15,014 nt of DNA from JBFMAE01 sp040756085 (GTDB lineage Bacteria > Desulfobacterota > BSN033 > UBA1163), in NCBI GenBank assembly GCA_040756085.1, contig JBFMAE010000092.1, positions 1-15,014 on the forward strand, read 5' to 3'. Below are positions 1-6,724 of this stretch, piece after piece. Both the position numbers and the translations under genes were made by a program. Each line of letters opens with the position of its first letter. Positions within the stretch are counted from its first letter, which is position 1. Below the pieces are notes generated by a model. That model saw only the letters and a list, made by a program, of their open reading frames with translations. It had not been told where the DNA came from and made no database searches.

Positions 1-390
1 AGGCTGGGCCGATCCTTCGGAGATTTTGATGTGGCAGGAAAGAGGATGAAGACCAGGGGGAGGAGGAAAAGGAGGTGTAGTCCCCGTTGGGTTCGTGGCT
101 CAAAGGTACCATATCCCGATGTGTAAAGATGGAGTAACGAAGCGGCCACTCCATAGAAAAGTAATAAAACTTTAATCCAGCCTTTCAGGGAACGCACTGG
201 TTAGTCCAATTGAGATTAGGTTTTAGGGGTTAGGGGTTTGATGATTCCAAAACCCCAATCCCTAACCCCCAAAAATTTGAGTTAGAGTACAAGAAAGCCC
301 GCACAGAGTCTAATGAGGATGGAGCGGGTTCTATTAAATAAAAATTAGACTTCCGTATCCAGTTTGATTGAATGTAGATATTCAAAAAGA
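1..390. other. Gene-poor left edge, no recognisable coding region
   Basis: No convincing gene is seen. Two frames are open from the left edge on the plus strand: one ends with TGA at 47-49 (about 15 codons), the other with TAA at 124-126 (about 41 codons, very Arg/Lys-rich). Either could be the 3' end of a gene lying mostly outside the window, but neither shows a recognisable motif. A hairpin with a 7-bp stem (129-135 with 148-154) lies in this stretch, and an inverted tandem repeat at 220-274 is described separately. The rest shows nothing I can name. Confidence 0.4.
220..274. repeat. Palindromic period-7 repeat array (word type GGGTTAG)
   Basis: The left arm (221-240) is built of 7-base words such as GGGTTAG and GGGTTTG. 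The right arm (248-274) is built of CCCAATC, CCTAACC and CCCAAAA. The arms are imperfectly complementary and would fold into a G-rich/C-rich hairpin with a short loop around 241-247. The architecture, short words at constant period facing their complement, recurs with other words at five further places in this window. The meaning is unknown. Confidence 0.65.
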
Positions 391-430
391 AAAGCCCTGT
401 TAAATATCGAAGTTATTTATTTAACAGGGC
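380..430 (-). terminator. Rho-independent terminator of the TAXI gene
   Basis: A perfect 13-bp inverted repeat (394-406 with 418-430, starting GCCCTGTTAAAT) surrounds an 11-base loop. Read on the minus strand it is followed by a T-rich run (revcomp of 381-393, TTTTCTTTTTGAA). It lies 35 bases beyond the minus-strand stop codon at 465, which is the usual layout of an intrinsic terminator. Confidence 0.85.
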
Positions 431-464
431 GGGCGTCTATTTTTTCCACCGAAGCTCGGGAGTT

Positions 465-1439
465 CTACTTTAGAACCCCTTTTTCCTTGTAATATTTTTC
501 TGCGCCTGGGTGAAGGGGGATACCCGTTCCGGTTACCGCATGTTTCAATTCGTAAGGGGAGAGGCTCCCGTGAATCTTGCGGAATTGATCGAGATTCTCA
601 TGGATCACTTTAGCAATCCGATAGGCGACTTCATCCGGCAAATTTTTATTTACGATGATGACACTTCCAGCTATTGCAGTGGTGATCTCCTCATTGGCAT
701 TCGCCGCCTTGGGATAAGTATTGGGAAGAATCTTTCCCGTTCCTATTCCATATTTCGCCAGACTTTCCAATAAATCTGGAGTGAAATTTATAATTTTTAA
801 AGAACGGCCGATCGATGCTTCAGTAACAGCAGCCGCTGGAGTCGCCAAAAAGGTAAAGACTCCATCTACGTTTCTGTCTTTAAACTGACTCGCCTGTTCG
901 GCATAAGAACCCCTGAAAAATTTAAATCTAACTGCTTCCAGGTCTTTGTAGTCTGTTTTATAGTGTGCAAGCACTTTCCGGAAGACCCATTCGTCGGAAG
1001 TTCCGGAGGGCGAGATGGCGAGACGGGTAGCCTTTTTCTGTTTGAAGATATCGTCTGTGGTTTTGTATGGGGTCTCTGCACCGACATAGAAATGGAAGTA
1101 ATTCATGCTCATACCGCCTGCAATGGCCCTGAGATTGGAGTGTTTATTGTTTGCATAAGGATCCTCACCATTCCAGGCTGCGGCATTCATGAAAGGAAGG
1201 CCCCAACCCAGTTCGCAGTCCCCTTTGTTGACGAGGCTGGGATTCACCGTACCGCCTCCCGGAATCACTTTCACGGTGATGCCACCCGATTTTTCATTGA
1301 TAATGTTTGAGATTCCACCTGCAATGGCATACCATCCGCCGCCTACTCCTCCAGCAGTCCAAGTAAGGGTCTGGGCTTGGACTAAGGAACCAGCAAAAAC
1401 AAGAAAAGAAAGGACTGATAATAAAAAAATTTTCTTCAT
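465..1439 (-). CDS. TAXI-family TRAP transporter solute-binding protein
   Basis: A 324-residue exported protein of the TAXI (TRAP-associated extracytoplasmic immunogenic) family. Such proteins catch a small organic acid in the periplasm and deliver it to a fused TRAP membrane subunit. Seen: an N-terminal signal peptide (MKKIFLLSVLSFLVFAGSLVQA, likely cut after VQA). The mature start has the family pattern TWTAGGVGGGWYAIAGGISNIINEK, and then IPGGGTVNPSLVNKGDCELGW. A later TSDEWVFRKVL segment also fits the family. The start is set at 1439 because AGGAGGT lies at 1446-1452 with a 6-base gap; the frame stays open to 1505 but gains only a non-signal-like extension. No TRAP membrane gene lies nearby, so the permease must be elsewhere or beyond the left edge. 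The ligand cannot be told; glutamate or other organic acids are known for the family. Confidence 0.9.
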   Translation of the reverse strand: MKKIFLLSVLSFLVFAGSLVQAQTLTWTAGGVGGGWYAIAGGISNIINEKSGGITVKVIPGGGTVNPSLVNKGDCELGWGLPFMNAAAWNGEDPYANNKHSNLRAIAGGMSMNYFHFYVGAETPYKTTDDIFKQKKATRLAISPSGTSDEWVFRKVLAHYKTDYKDLEAVRFKFFRGSYAEQASQFKDRNVDGVFTFLATPAAAVTEASIGRSLKIINFTPDLLESLAKYGIGTGKILPNTYPKAANANEEITTAIAGSVIIVNKNLPDEVAYRIAKVIHENLDQFRKIHGSLSPYELKHAVTGTGIPLHPGAEKYYKEKGVLK

Positions 1440-1454
1440 CGCTCTACCTCCTTC

Positions 1455-1473
1455 TGATATCTGAATGATATCT
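1455..1473. repeat. Direct repeat TGATATCT next to the TAXI ribosome binding site
   Basis: TGATATCT occurs at 1455-1462 and again at 1466-1473, 11 bases apart, about one helical turn. Each copy holds the palindrome GATATC. The pair is in the presumed leader directly before the AGGAGGT of the TAXI gene. It might be an operator, but no regulator is visible. Confidence 0.35.
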
Positions 1474-1508
1474 AAGTGTTTGAGTTGAATTGCCTCGATC
1501 GACATGTT

Positions 1509-1536
1509 ATTTTATCCAAGAAAGATAAAAAGTAAA
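1509..1536 (-). promoter_or_regulatory. Possible sigma-70 promoter for the TAXI gene
   Basis: Read on the minus strand: TTTACT (1531-1536), 16 bases, TAAAAT (1509-1514). Transcription would begin near 1502, leaving a leader of about 63 bases before the ATG at 1439 and excluding an upstream start at 1505. The -35 match is only 4 of 6. Confidence 0.35.
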
Positions 1537-1560
1537 GAAAAATTTTTTGCAGAGGTAAGG

Positions 1561-1787
1561 CCTCAGAAGGTGTGAAATTATTCAGGAGCAGGTCGGGCAA
1601 GGATATCTCCAAAGTTTTACAATTGCGGATCATTTGAGAAGATAAGGGTAACAAAACTTCGTAAGCAGGCTATGCTGTTAAAGTTTTCGCATAGCTTCTG
1701 CTTGACGCAATAAGGTGCCGCTGTAAAACTTATACGATATCCCTGCCCGACCTCAGGGCTTTGGACGATTTTTTCATACCTTCTCAG
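1561..1787. repeat. Fold-back element, unit A: four nested inverted repeats
   Basis: The stretch folds on itself through nested arms. (1) 1562-1577 pairs with 1772-1787 (AGAAGGTGTGAAA type, two mismatches). (2) 1590-1607 pairs with 1736-1753 (AGGTCGGGCA..GGATATC, 17 of 18). (3) 1612-1621 pairs with 1722-1731 (AAGTTTTACA, perfect). (4) 1663-1675 pairs with 1689-1703 (AAGCAG and GCTATGC, with a 2-base bulge and a 13-base loop). There is no ORF of note. The unit could be a non-autonomous fold-back transposable element or a highly structured RNA; the sequence does not decide. Its outer arms recur at the ends of unit B. Confidence 0.75.
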
Positions 1788-1917
1788 TTATGTGGGGTAG
1801 GAGCGACTTCCCCGGCCTCGCTCCGCGAAGCGGGGCGGGCAGTCGCCCTAAAAATGGCCCCGCTTTGCGGGACCCTACCCTGATGTTCCCCTATAACTGA
1901 GCAGCTGTGAAAAAATT
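1769..1917. repeat. GC-rich inverted-repeat element between the two fold-back units
   Basis: The outer inverted repeat is TTTTTTCA..CT.CTCAGTTAT (1769-1791) facing ATAACTGAG..AG...TGAAAAAA (1893-1915), with a few mismatches. Inside is a strongly GC-rich core with further hairpins: AGGAGCGACT/AGTCGCCCT type arms (1799-1808 and 1841-1849), a Cs/Gs hairpin around CGCTCCGC-GAA-GCGGGGCG (1819-1837), and GGCCCCGC-TTT-GCGGGACC (1857-1875). Its base composition differs sharply from the AT-rich flanks, which suggests a later insertion between or into the fold-back units. Confidence 0.65.
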
Positions 1918-2146
1918 AGAATTTGAGAAAAAAACGGACTTCACTCAAAAGGATGGGTCGATTGGAGAAACTTTAGAGCGAAACCTTATAGGGTTAAGCG
2001 ACGAGGCCAAAACTACATTAATTTCGTTACTTTACTCCCTAAGAATGTTGCCTATAAATTGTAATGACGCAATTCTAAAGTTTCGGAAAGCGGCCCATCC
2101 TTTTGGGCCGAAGTTATTATGAGACCAATTTTTTCACACCTTCTTA
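1899..2146. repeat. Fold-back element, unit B: degenerate long palindrome
   Basis: The two halves are imperfect reverse complements over roughly 100 bases each. Perfect blocks are TGTGAAAAAATT (1906-1917 with 2127-2138), CAAAAGGATGGG (1946-1957 with 2094-2105) and GAAACTTTAGA (1967-1977 with 2074-2084), in matching order and similar spacing. TTATAGG blocks lie further in. The ends share the AGAAGGTGTGAAA terminus of unit A. A 71-codon GTG-initiated frame (1907-2122) runs along this palindrome, but it has no ribosome binding site and begins inside the terminal repeat, so I do not call it a gene. Confidence 0.7.
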
Positions 2147-2188
2147 GGCATTACTTCTAAAGATCCCTTTTCGCATGATGGAGAGGAC

Positions 2189-3343
2189 GTGGAAAAGAGT
2201 TCGGATGTGGTTATCATCGGGGGAGGGATCGTAGGTCTCAGCATTGCCTACCATCTCGCCCTGAAAAAGGCAGGGAGAATCATTCTCTTAGAGAAAGGGC
2301 AATTAGGTGAGGGTTCCACCAGTCGCTGTGTTGGAGGGATCCGAACTCAATTCTCCACAGAAATCAATATTCGTTTCTCCCTTGAATCGATAAAAACCTT
2401 TGAGCGGTTCGAAGAGGAATTCGGAGTCAACCCTGAATTTAGGCGAATCGGATACCTCTTTCTGGCGACGACCGAACTGGAGATGGAGGTCTTCAAGGAG
2501 AACATAAAACTTCAGAAAAAATTTGGAATTCCTGTTGAACTTCTGAATGGTTATGAAATTAAAACAAGGTGGCCCTTCCTGAGAATAGACGATATCTTGG
2601 GTGGAACCTTCTGTCCCTGGGATGGGATTGCAGGCCCCAGTGAGGTCCTCTCAGGGTTTACCGGCGGTGCGAAGAGAGCAGGGGTCAAAATCTATGAAGG
2701 GGCAGAGGCCGTGGGGATCTTGTTGGAACAAGGGAAGGTCAGGGGTGTCAAGACGAAGGAAGGAGAGATTAGCACTCCCATCATCGTCAATGCTGGAGGT
2801 CCTTTTGCCTCATCGGTGGGAGAGATGGCAGGGGTCAACATTCCTGTCAAACCCCTCAGAAGGCAGGTCTTCGTCACCGCTCCTTTTCGTCTCACAGACC
2901 AATCCATTCCGTTGACGATCGATTTTCATCGGGGATGGTATTTCCGTCAGGAAGTGGATGGATTTCTGCTCTCAGGTCCTCTGGATCAGGAACCGAGTTT
3001 TAATCTCAGCATCGATTATGAAGCCATGGCTGAGGCCTCGGAGAATGCGATGTACCGCGTCCCGGCTCTTGAAAAGGCCCGCATTGCCAAGGGATGGGCA
3101 GGCCTTTACGAGATTTCTCCTGATCACCATGCCATCTTGGGAAAGGTTGCTGAGACGGAGGGTTTTATTCTCGCCAATGGTTTCAGCGGACATGGATTTC
3201 AGCATAGCCCTGCTGTGGGGAAGGTGATCGCCGAGTTGATTGTGGAGGGGAAGGCGACGACCATTGATATCTCCCCCCTCTCGATGGAACGTTTCAAAAA
3301 AGGCGAGTGGATCCTAGAACCCATGACCGCCTTTAAAGAGTAA
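2189..3343 (+). CDS. FAD-dependent oxidoreductase, DAO family (sarcosine oxidase beta-like)
   Basis: A 384-residue cytoplasmic flavoprotein of the D-amino-acid oxidase superfamily. Such enzymes oxidise a secondary or primary amine of a small amino acid, passing electrons to FAD. Seen: the Rossmann dinucleotide motif GGGIVG (11-16) with the ribose-binding Glu at 35 in LLEKG; a flavin-contact segment GEGSTSRCVGGIRTQF (40-55); PLRRQVF in the middle; and the C-terminal SPDHHAILG and GFSGHGFQHSPAVGK motifs typical of the sarcosine oxidase beta/glycine oxidase group. The GTG at 2189 is preceded by GGAGAGG at 2180-2186 with a short gap; ATG triplets at 2175 and 2178 are out of frame. It is a single gene with no partner subunit beside it. 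The substrate is not predictable; sarcosine, glycine, proline or an opine are all possible. Confidence 0.85.
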   Translation: MEKSSDVVIIGGGIVGLSIAYHLALKKAGRIILLEKGQLGEGSTSRCVGGIRTQFSTEINIRFSLESIKTFERFEEEFGVNPEFRRIGYLFLATTELEMEVFKENIKLQKKFGIPVELLNGYEIKTRWPFLRIDDILGGTFCPWDGIAGPSEVLSGFTGGAKRAGVKIYEGAEAVGILLEQGKVRGVKTKEGEISTPIIVNAGGPFASSVGEMAGVNIPVKPLRRQVFVTAPFRLTDQSIPLTIDFHRGWYFRQEVDGFLLSGPLDQEPSFNLSIDYEAMAEASENAMYRVPALEKARIAKGWAGLYEISPDHHAILGKVAETEGFILANGFSGHGFQHSPAVGKVIAELIVEGKATTIDISPLSMERFKKGEWILEPMTAFKE

Positions 3344-3467
3344 ACCCCGTTAGAAGGTCTTCGACCTTCCAACAGGAAGGTTCACACGGGGCTTTAAACC
3401 CCGTGTTCGCTACAAAAGGAATTTTATCTTCATCCCCACTGCAAGCAGTGGGGTTTTCTAACGGGGT
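3344..3467. mobile_element. Miniature hairpin-rich element 1, abutting the oxidoreductase stop codon
   Basis: A perfect 12-bp terminal inverted repeat, ACCCCGTTAGAA (3344-3355) with TTCTAACGGGGT (3456-3467). Inside are three hairpins: GAAGGTC arms (3353-3359/3363-3369), ACACGGGG arms (3384-3391/3399-3406) and CCCCACTG-CAAG-CAGTGGGG (3434-3453). The flanks are TAAA on both sides. Element 2 at 6725-6830 has the same ends and a similar CATCCCCA..TGGGG hairpin, so this is a repeat family. The subterminal hairpin and the TTTAC next to one end (minus strand) resemble remnants of IS200/IS605-type elements; that is inference. The TAA stop of the preceding gene touches the left end. Confidence 0.6.
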
Positions 3468-3556
3468 AAACCCATATAAAATCATAGGACCTTGGTAAGA
3501 AATTTGTTTATCATAGTGGGTGAAAATGAGGATGGTTCAATATTTTAATATGGCCT

Positions 3557-3564
3557 AAGGAGGT
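3557..3564 (+). promoter_or_regulatory. Full-length Shine-Dalgarno sequence
   Basis: AAGGAGGT, fully complementary to the 16S 3' end, lies 6 bases before the ATG at 3571. It fixes the start of the exported protein and suggests efficient translation. Confidence 0.8.
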
Positions 3565-3570
3565 GGAAGT

Positions 3571-4089
3571 ATGAAAAACAAAAAATGGCTGGTGGTCTTG
3601 ATGATCGTCACTCTCTTCTTAATATTAAGATCTCTCACATTTGCTATTGATAGCAAATCGAACCGGGCGACGCTTCGAGGTCTTCATGGGGTTGGAGTAC
3701 TGATCGAACAGTTATCCCCTGAGGTCGAAAGAGAAGGGCTCACCAAGAACCAACTCCAGATGAAAGTGGAATCAAAGCTTCGCACGTCAGGGATCAGGGT
3801 ATTGACAAAAGAGGAATGCACCAACACACCAGGGGAACCATATCTGTACATCAATATTAATGTGAACACCACAAAAACAGAAAGTGACATTTACCCCTAT
3901 ACCATTGATGTGATGTTAATCCAAAAGGTTTCTCTCCTGCGCGATCCTAAACAAACCGCATACGCCGTGACTTGGTCAACCGGTGGGATCGGTTCAATTT
4001 TAAAACAGATATTGGATCAACTCCGAGGCAGTGTCGAAGAGGTGGTGGATGTCTTTATCAAAGCCTACCTTGCTGAAAACCCGAAATAG
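3571..4089 (+). CDS. Exported protein of unknown function
   Basis: I do not recognise a named family. The 172-residue product has a signal peptide (basic MKNKK, hydrophobic WLVVLMIVTLFLILRSL, likely cut after TFA near residue 25). The mature protein begins with LRGLHGVGVLIEQLSPEVEREGLTK, then a predicted helix-strand pattern ending in SGIRVLTKEE. It continues with alternating strands (YLYININVNT, IDVMLIQKVSL), a TWSTGGIG segment and a helical C terminus. It carries one cysteine in the mature part (TKEECTN), so there is no disulfide, and no lipobox is seen. The start is secured by AAGGAGGT. It stands alone between a repeat element and rpmB. A periplasmic stress or envelope role would be a guess; I give no function. 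Confidence 0.8.
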   Translation: MKNKKWLVVLMIVTLFLILRSLTFAIDSKSNRATLRGLHGVGVLIEQLSPEVEREGLTKNQLQMKVESKLRTSGIRVLTKEECTNTPGEPYLYININVNTTKTESDIYPYTIDVMLIQKVSLLRDPKQTAYAVTWSTGGIGSILKQILDQLRGSVEEVVDVFIKAYLAENPK

Positions 4090-4091
4090 TC

Positions 4092-4120
4092 TTGAAATTG
4101 AGTTCGAATTATGTTAACTA
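4092..4120 (+). promoter_or_regulatory. Possible promoter for rpmB
   Basis: TTGAAA (4092-4097), 17 bases, TAACTA (4115-4120). It begins just after the stop codon of the exported protein gene. The leader would be about 110 bases and would include the hairpin at 4161-4187. The -10 match is moderate. Confidence 0.3.
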
Positions 4121-4150
4121 ATATAAATTCATTCAATCCTTTGAGATTGA

Positions 4151-4187
4151 CCCCTTACCCCCTCTCTCTCCTTGGAGGGGAGAGAGG
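4151..4187. repeat. REP-like CT-rich palindrome
   Basis: An 11-bp stem with one G-T pair (4161-4171 with 4177-4187, CCTCTCT/AGAGAGG) around a TTGGA loop. It is preceded by CCCCTTACCCC. It resembles CCCTCACCC...CTCTCCC-type intergenic palindromes known in many bacterial genomes; a half-copy-like CCCCTCACCCCACCC lies at 6702-6716. No T-run follows, so an intrinsic terminator is unlikely. Confidence 0.5.
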
Positions 4188-4238
4188 AATGTATATATTG
4201 CGTCTGCATTAATATCAAATTCAATTTGAGGTTCAGAA

Positions 4239-4430
4239 ATGGCAAAAGTGTGTGAGATCTGTGGGAAAGGGCCGGTTTTTGGCCATAATGTAAGCCATGC
4301 CAATAACAAAACCCGTAGGGTTTGGTATCCCAATCTCCATAAAGTGAAGACCCTTAAAGAGGGAAGAACGATTCGAATGAAGGTCTGTTCCCGATGCCTT
4401 CGATCAGGATTGATCACCAAGGCGGCCTAA
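4239..4430 (+). CDS. rpmB: 50S ribosomal protein L28
   Basis: A 63-residue basic protein matching L28, a component of the large ribosomal subunit. Seen: the MAKVCEICGKGPVFGHNVSHANNKT start, typical of the zinc-ribbon form of L28, with paired cysteines C6/C9 and a second pair in KVCSRCLRSG. The central RRVWYPNLHKVK block is the family's rRNA-binding core. Length is normal. GAGGT at 4228-4232 lies 6 bases before the ATG. The gene converges on rel, leaving only 41 bases between the stop codons. The zinc-binding C+ form suggests zinc is not limiting for this lineage, or that a C- paralogue exists elsewhere. Confidence 0.95.
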   Translation: MAKVCEICGKGPVFGHNVSHANNKTRRVWYPNLHKVKTLKEGRTIRMKVCSRCLRSGLITKAA

Positions 4431-4447
4431 TAACGCAAGGACAAAAC

Positions 4448-4475
4448 GTAGGGAACGCAGATCTGCGTTCTCTAC
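4448..4475. repeat. 28-bp palindrome at the rpmB/rel convergent boundary
   Basis: GTAGGGAACGCAGA/TCTGCGTTCTCTAC is a near-perfect palindrome (one mismatched pair) centred on AGATCT. The stop codon of rel (TAG, minus strand, 4472-4474) lies inside it. It could form a hairpin in both converging transcripts, but no T-tract follows on either side. Confidence 0.7.
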
Positions 4476-6646
4476 AGGGATTCGGCTTCTGTTTCAACCC
4501 TCGATCTTTCCACCCTATGAATCCCCTTGATCTTTTCAAGTCCCTTGATCACCTTTTTAAGATGGTTTAGATCCCGGATCTCCACCTCGAAAATACCGAT
4601 CGCCTTTTTCTCGTCTGTTGTATCGACTCGGGCATTAGTGATGTTGGCTCCGTTGGAGGAGATCGAGTTGCTGATTTCAGCCAACAACCCCTTCTTATCC
4701 TCAGAAAAGACATGGATTCGGACAGGATAGCTGTATTCTTTTGTTGAATCCCATTCCACTTCAACCCTCCGATGAGGGTCATCGTCCATTGCATTCTGGC
4801 AATCGGCGGTATGAATGGTCACTCCTCGGCCTCGGGTGATGAACCCCACCACCTTGTCACCAGGTAGCGGGTTGCAACACCCAGCATAACGCACCATCAC
4901 ATTATCAATTCCCTTGATGAGAAGGGCATCCTTGGGACCACGGGTGAGTTTCTGGAAGAAGTGTTTCAGTCGCCCTTCCCTCTGTTCTTCTTTCTGTTGT
5001 TCCAACCTTTCCTGTGGGAGGAGCTTTCCGATGATCTGGTTGGCGGTGACCTTTCCATAGCCCACAGCAGCAATGAGATCATCCACTCCCTGGAAACTGA
5101 AGTCATTAGCGACTTTGGCTAATTCACCCGACTTGATCAATTTGGCCTGATGAAGGTCATATTTCCGAAGTTCCTTCTCCAGGATCTCCTTTCCGAGAGT
5201 GATTGATTTCTCTCTTTCTTCTGCTGTAAACCATTGACGAATTTTGGTTTTGGCCCGTGAGGTCTTGACAAATTTGAGCCAATCTTTGCTCGGCTTCTGA
5301 TTGGGGGAGGTCATGATCTCGACGGTATCCCCGCTCCGGAGTTCATATTTCAGGGGGACAATCTTCCCGTTCACCTTTGCCCCTACGCAATGGTTCCCGA
5401 TATCGGAGTGGATGCTATAAGCAAAATCAATAGGGGTCGCCCCGACGGGAAACTGCTTCACCGCACCCTTAGGAGTAAAGATATAGACCTCGTAGGGGAA
5501 GAGGTCCACCTTAACGCTCTCGATAAATTCTGCATCATCCTTTAAATCGTGTTGCCATTCCAAGAGCTGTCTCAGCCAGGTAAATCGCTTATCATCCGCT
5601 TCTTCAAAGACCCTTCCTTCTTTGTATTTCCAGTGGGCAGCAATGCCCTCTTCAGCAATCCGGTGCATCTCGTGGGTTCGAATCTGAATCTCAATCCGCT
5701 CTCCGTAAGGTCCGATGGCAGAGGTGTGAAGAGATTGATACATATTCTCCTTGGGGAGTCCGATATAGTCCTTGAATTTTCCTGGGATGGGTTTCCAGAG
5801 AGAGTGGATAATCCCTAACACGTCGTAGCACTCTTTAATGGAGTTGACGATCACCCGAAAGGCGGTGATGTCAAAGACCTGATCGAAATCGATGTTCTGA
5901 TCCTTCATTTTCAAGTAGATGCTGTAGATCTGTTTAAGACGGCCGGTCACCTCCCCCTCGATGCGGTTTTCATAAAGTTTCTTCATCAAGGTCCGCTTCA
6001 CTTCGTCAGTATAACGCGTTCTTTCTTTCTCCTTTTTTGCAATCTTGCGCCGGATCCCCTCGTAAATTTGAGGATTGAGGTATTGGAAGGCGAGGTCTTC
6101 CAACTCCGATTTGATCCAGTCGATTCCGAGCCGATGGGCCAACGGTGCGTAGATATCGAGGGTTTCCTGGGCAATCTTTGCCTGTTTTTCAGAGATGTGG
6201 TATTCGAGGGTTCGCATATTGTGGAGGCGGTCGGCCAGCTTGATCAGAATCACCCGGATGTCCTTCACCATGGCCAGGATCATCTTCCGGAAATTCTCTG
6301 CCTGGCCCTCTTCAGTGGATCGAAGGGAGATCTGGCTGATCTTGGTCACGCCGTCCACCAGCCCGGCGATCTCTTCGTCAAAGTTCTCCCGGATCTCTTT
6401 AAGGGTAGTGAGAGTATCCTCCACAGTATCGTGGAGCAGTCCGGTAGCCAAACTGGCGACATCGAGTCTCATTTGAGTGAGAATCCCAGCCACCTCAAGG
6501 GGATGGATCAGGTAAGGTTCTCCGGAAAGACGGACCTGACCTAAATGAACCTTGGCCGAAAAGACATAAGCCTTTCTTAAAAGGTCTGTGTCCGCATGGG
6601 GGTTGTAGGAAGTCAGCCGTTCTAAGACATCATTAAATCTCAGCAT
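4472..6646 (-). CDS. rel: Bifunctional (p)ppGpp synthetase/hydrolase, Rel/SpoT family
   Basis: A 724-residue cytoplasmic enzyme that makes and degrades the stringent-response alarmone (p)ppGpp. Domains in order: an HD hydrolase with intact LLHDTVEDT; the synthetase (YSIYLKMKDQ, FDITAFRVIV, GKFKDYIGLPKENMYQSLHT, EIQIRTHEMHRIAEEGIAAHWKYK); a TGS domain (VYIFTPKGAVKQFPVGATPIDFAYSIH); a helical and zinc-finger-like region (YAGCCNPLPGDKVVGF, HTADCQN); and a C-terminal ACT domain. Both active sites look complete, so a bifunctional Rel is expected. The start is set at MLRFNDVLERL (ATG 6644-6646), where the family usually begins, although GTG at 6709 extends the frame by 21 residues. No good ribosome binding site precedes 6646. 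A weak TTGAAT-N16-TAAGAT (6684-6657) would give an almost leaderless transcript. It diverges from the export operon. Confidence 0.95.
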   Translation of the reverse strand: MLRFNDVLERLTSYNPHADTDLLRKAYVFSAKVHLGQVRLSGEPYLIHPLEVAGILTQMRLDVASLATGLLHDTVEDTLTTLKEIRENFDEEIAGLVDGVTKISQISLRSTEEGQAENFRKMILAMVKDIRVILIKLADRLHNMRTLEYHISEKQAKIAQETLDIYAPLAHRLGIDWIKSELEDLAFQYLNPQIYEGIRRKIAKKEKERTRYTDEVKRTLMKKLYENRIEGEVTGRLKQIYSIYLKMKDQNIDFDQVFDITAFRVIVNSIKECYDVLGIIHSLWKPIPGKFKDYIGLPKENMYQSLHTSAIGPYGERIEIQIRTHEMHRIAEEGIAAHWKYKEGRVFEEADDKRFTWLRQLLEWQHDLKDDAEFIESVKVDLFPYEVYIFTPKGAVKQFPVGATPIDFAYSIHSDIGNHCVGAKVNGKIVPLKYELRSGDTVEIMTSPNQKPSKDWLKFVKTSRAKTKIRQWFTAEEREKSITLGKEILEKELRKYDLHQAKLIKSGELAKVANDFSFQGVDDLIAAVGYGKVTANQIIGKLLPQERLEQQKEEQREGRLKHFFQKLTRGPKDALLIKGIDNVMVRYAGCCNPLPGDKVVGFITRGRGVTIHTADCQNAMDDDPHRRVEVEWDSTKEYSYPVRIHVFSEDKKGLLAEISNSISSNGANITNARVDTTDEKKAIGIFEVEIRDLNHLKKVIKGLEKIKGIHRVERSRVETEAESL

Positions 6647-6724
6647 CTTTAATTTTATCTTACTATAACTACTGGAAAATTCAAGAGGGTTCTTATCAAA
6701 TCCCCTCACCCCACCCTTTAGTAA

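Noticed and set aside
963..1310. A 115-codon plus-strand frame antisense to the TAXI gene.
   Set aside because: The opposite strand encodes a clear TAXI protein; this frame has no family motif or translation signal.
1440..1505. A 22-residue N-terminal extension of the TAXI protein from a start at 1505.
   Set aside because: AGGAGGT sits just before the internal ATG at 1439, which begins a classic signal peptide, and a possible -10 box lies at 1509-1514.
1907..2122. A 71-codon GTG-initiated frame with fairly protein-like composition.
   Set aside because: It starts inside the terminal repeat of fold-back unit B, has no ribosome binding site, and its two halves are imperfect reverse complements of each other, so the open frame is better explained by the palindrome.
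6068..6544. A 158-codon plus-strand frame antisense to rel.
   Set aside because: It is the shadow of a well-supported Rel coding region, with no ribosome binding site or recognisable motif.
6647..6709. A 21-residue extension of Rel from GTG at 6709.
   Set aside because: Family members begin at the equivalent of MLRFNDVLERL, and the extension has no recognisable sequence; still, no good ribosome binding site precedes 6646, so it is not fully excluded.
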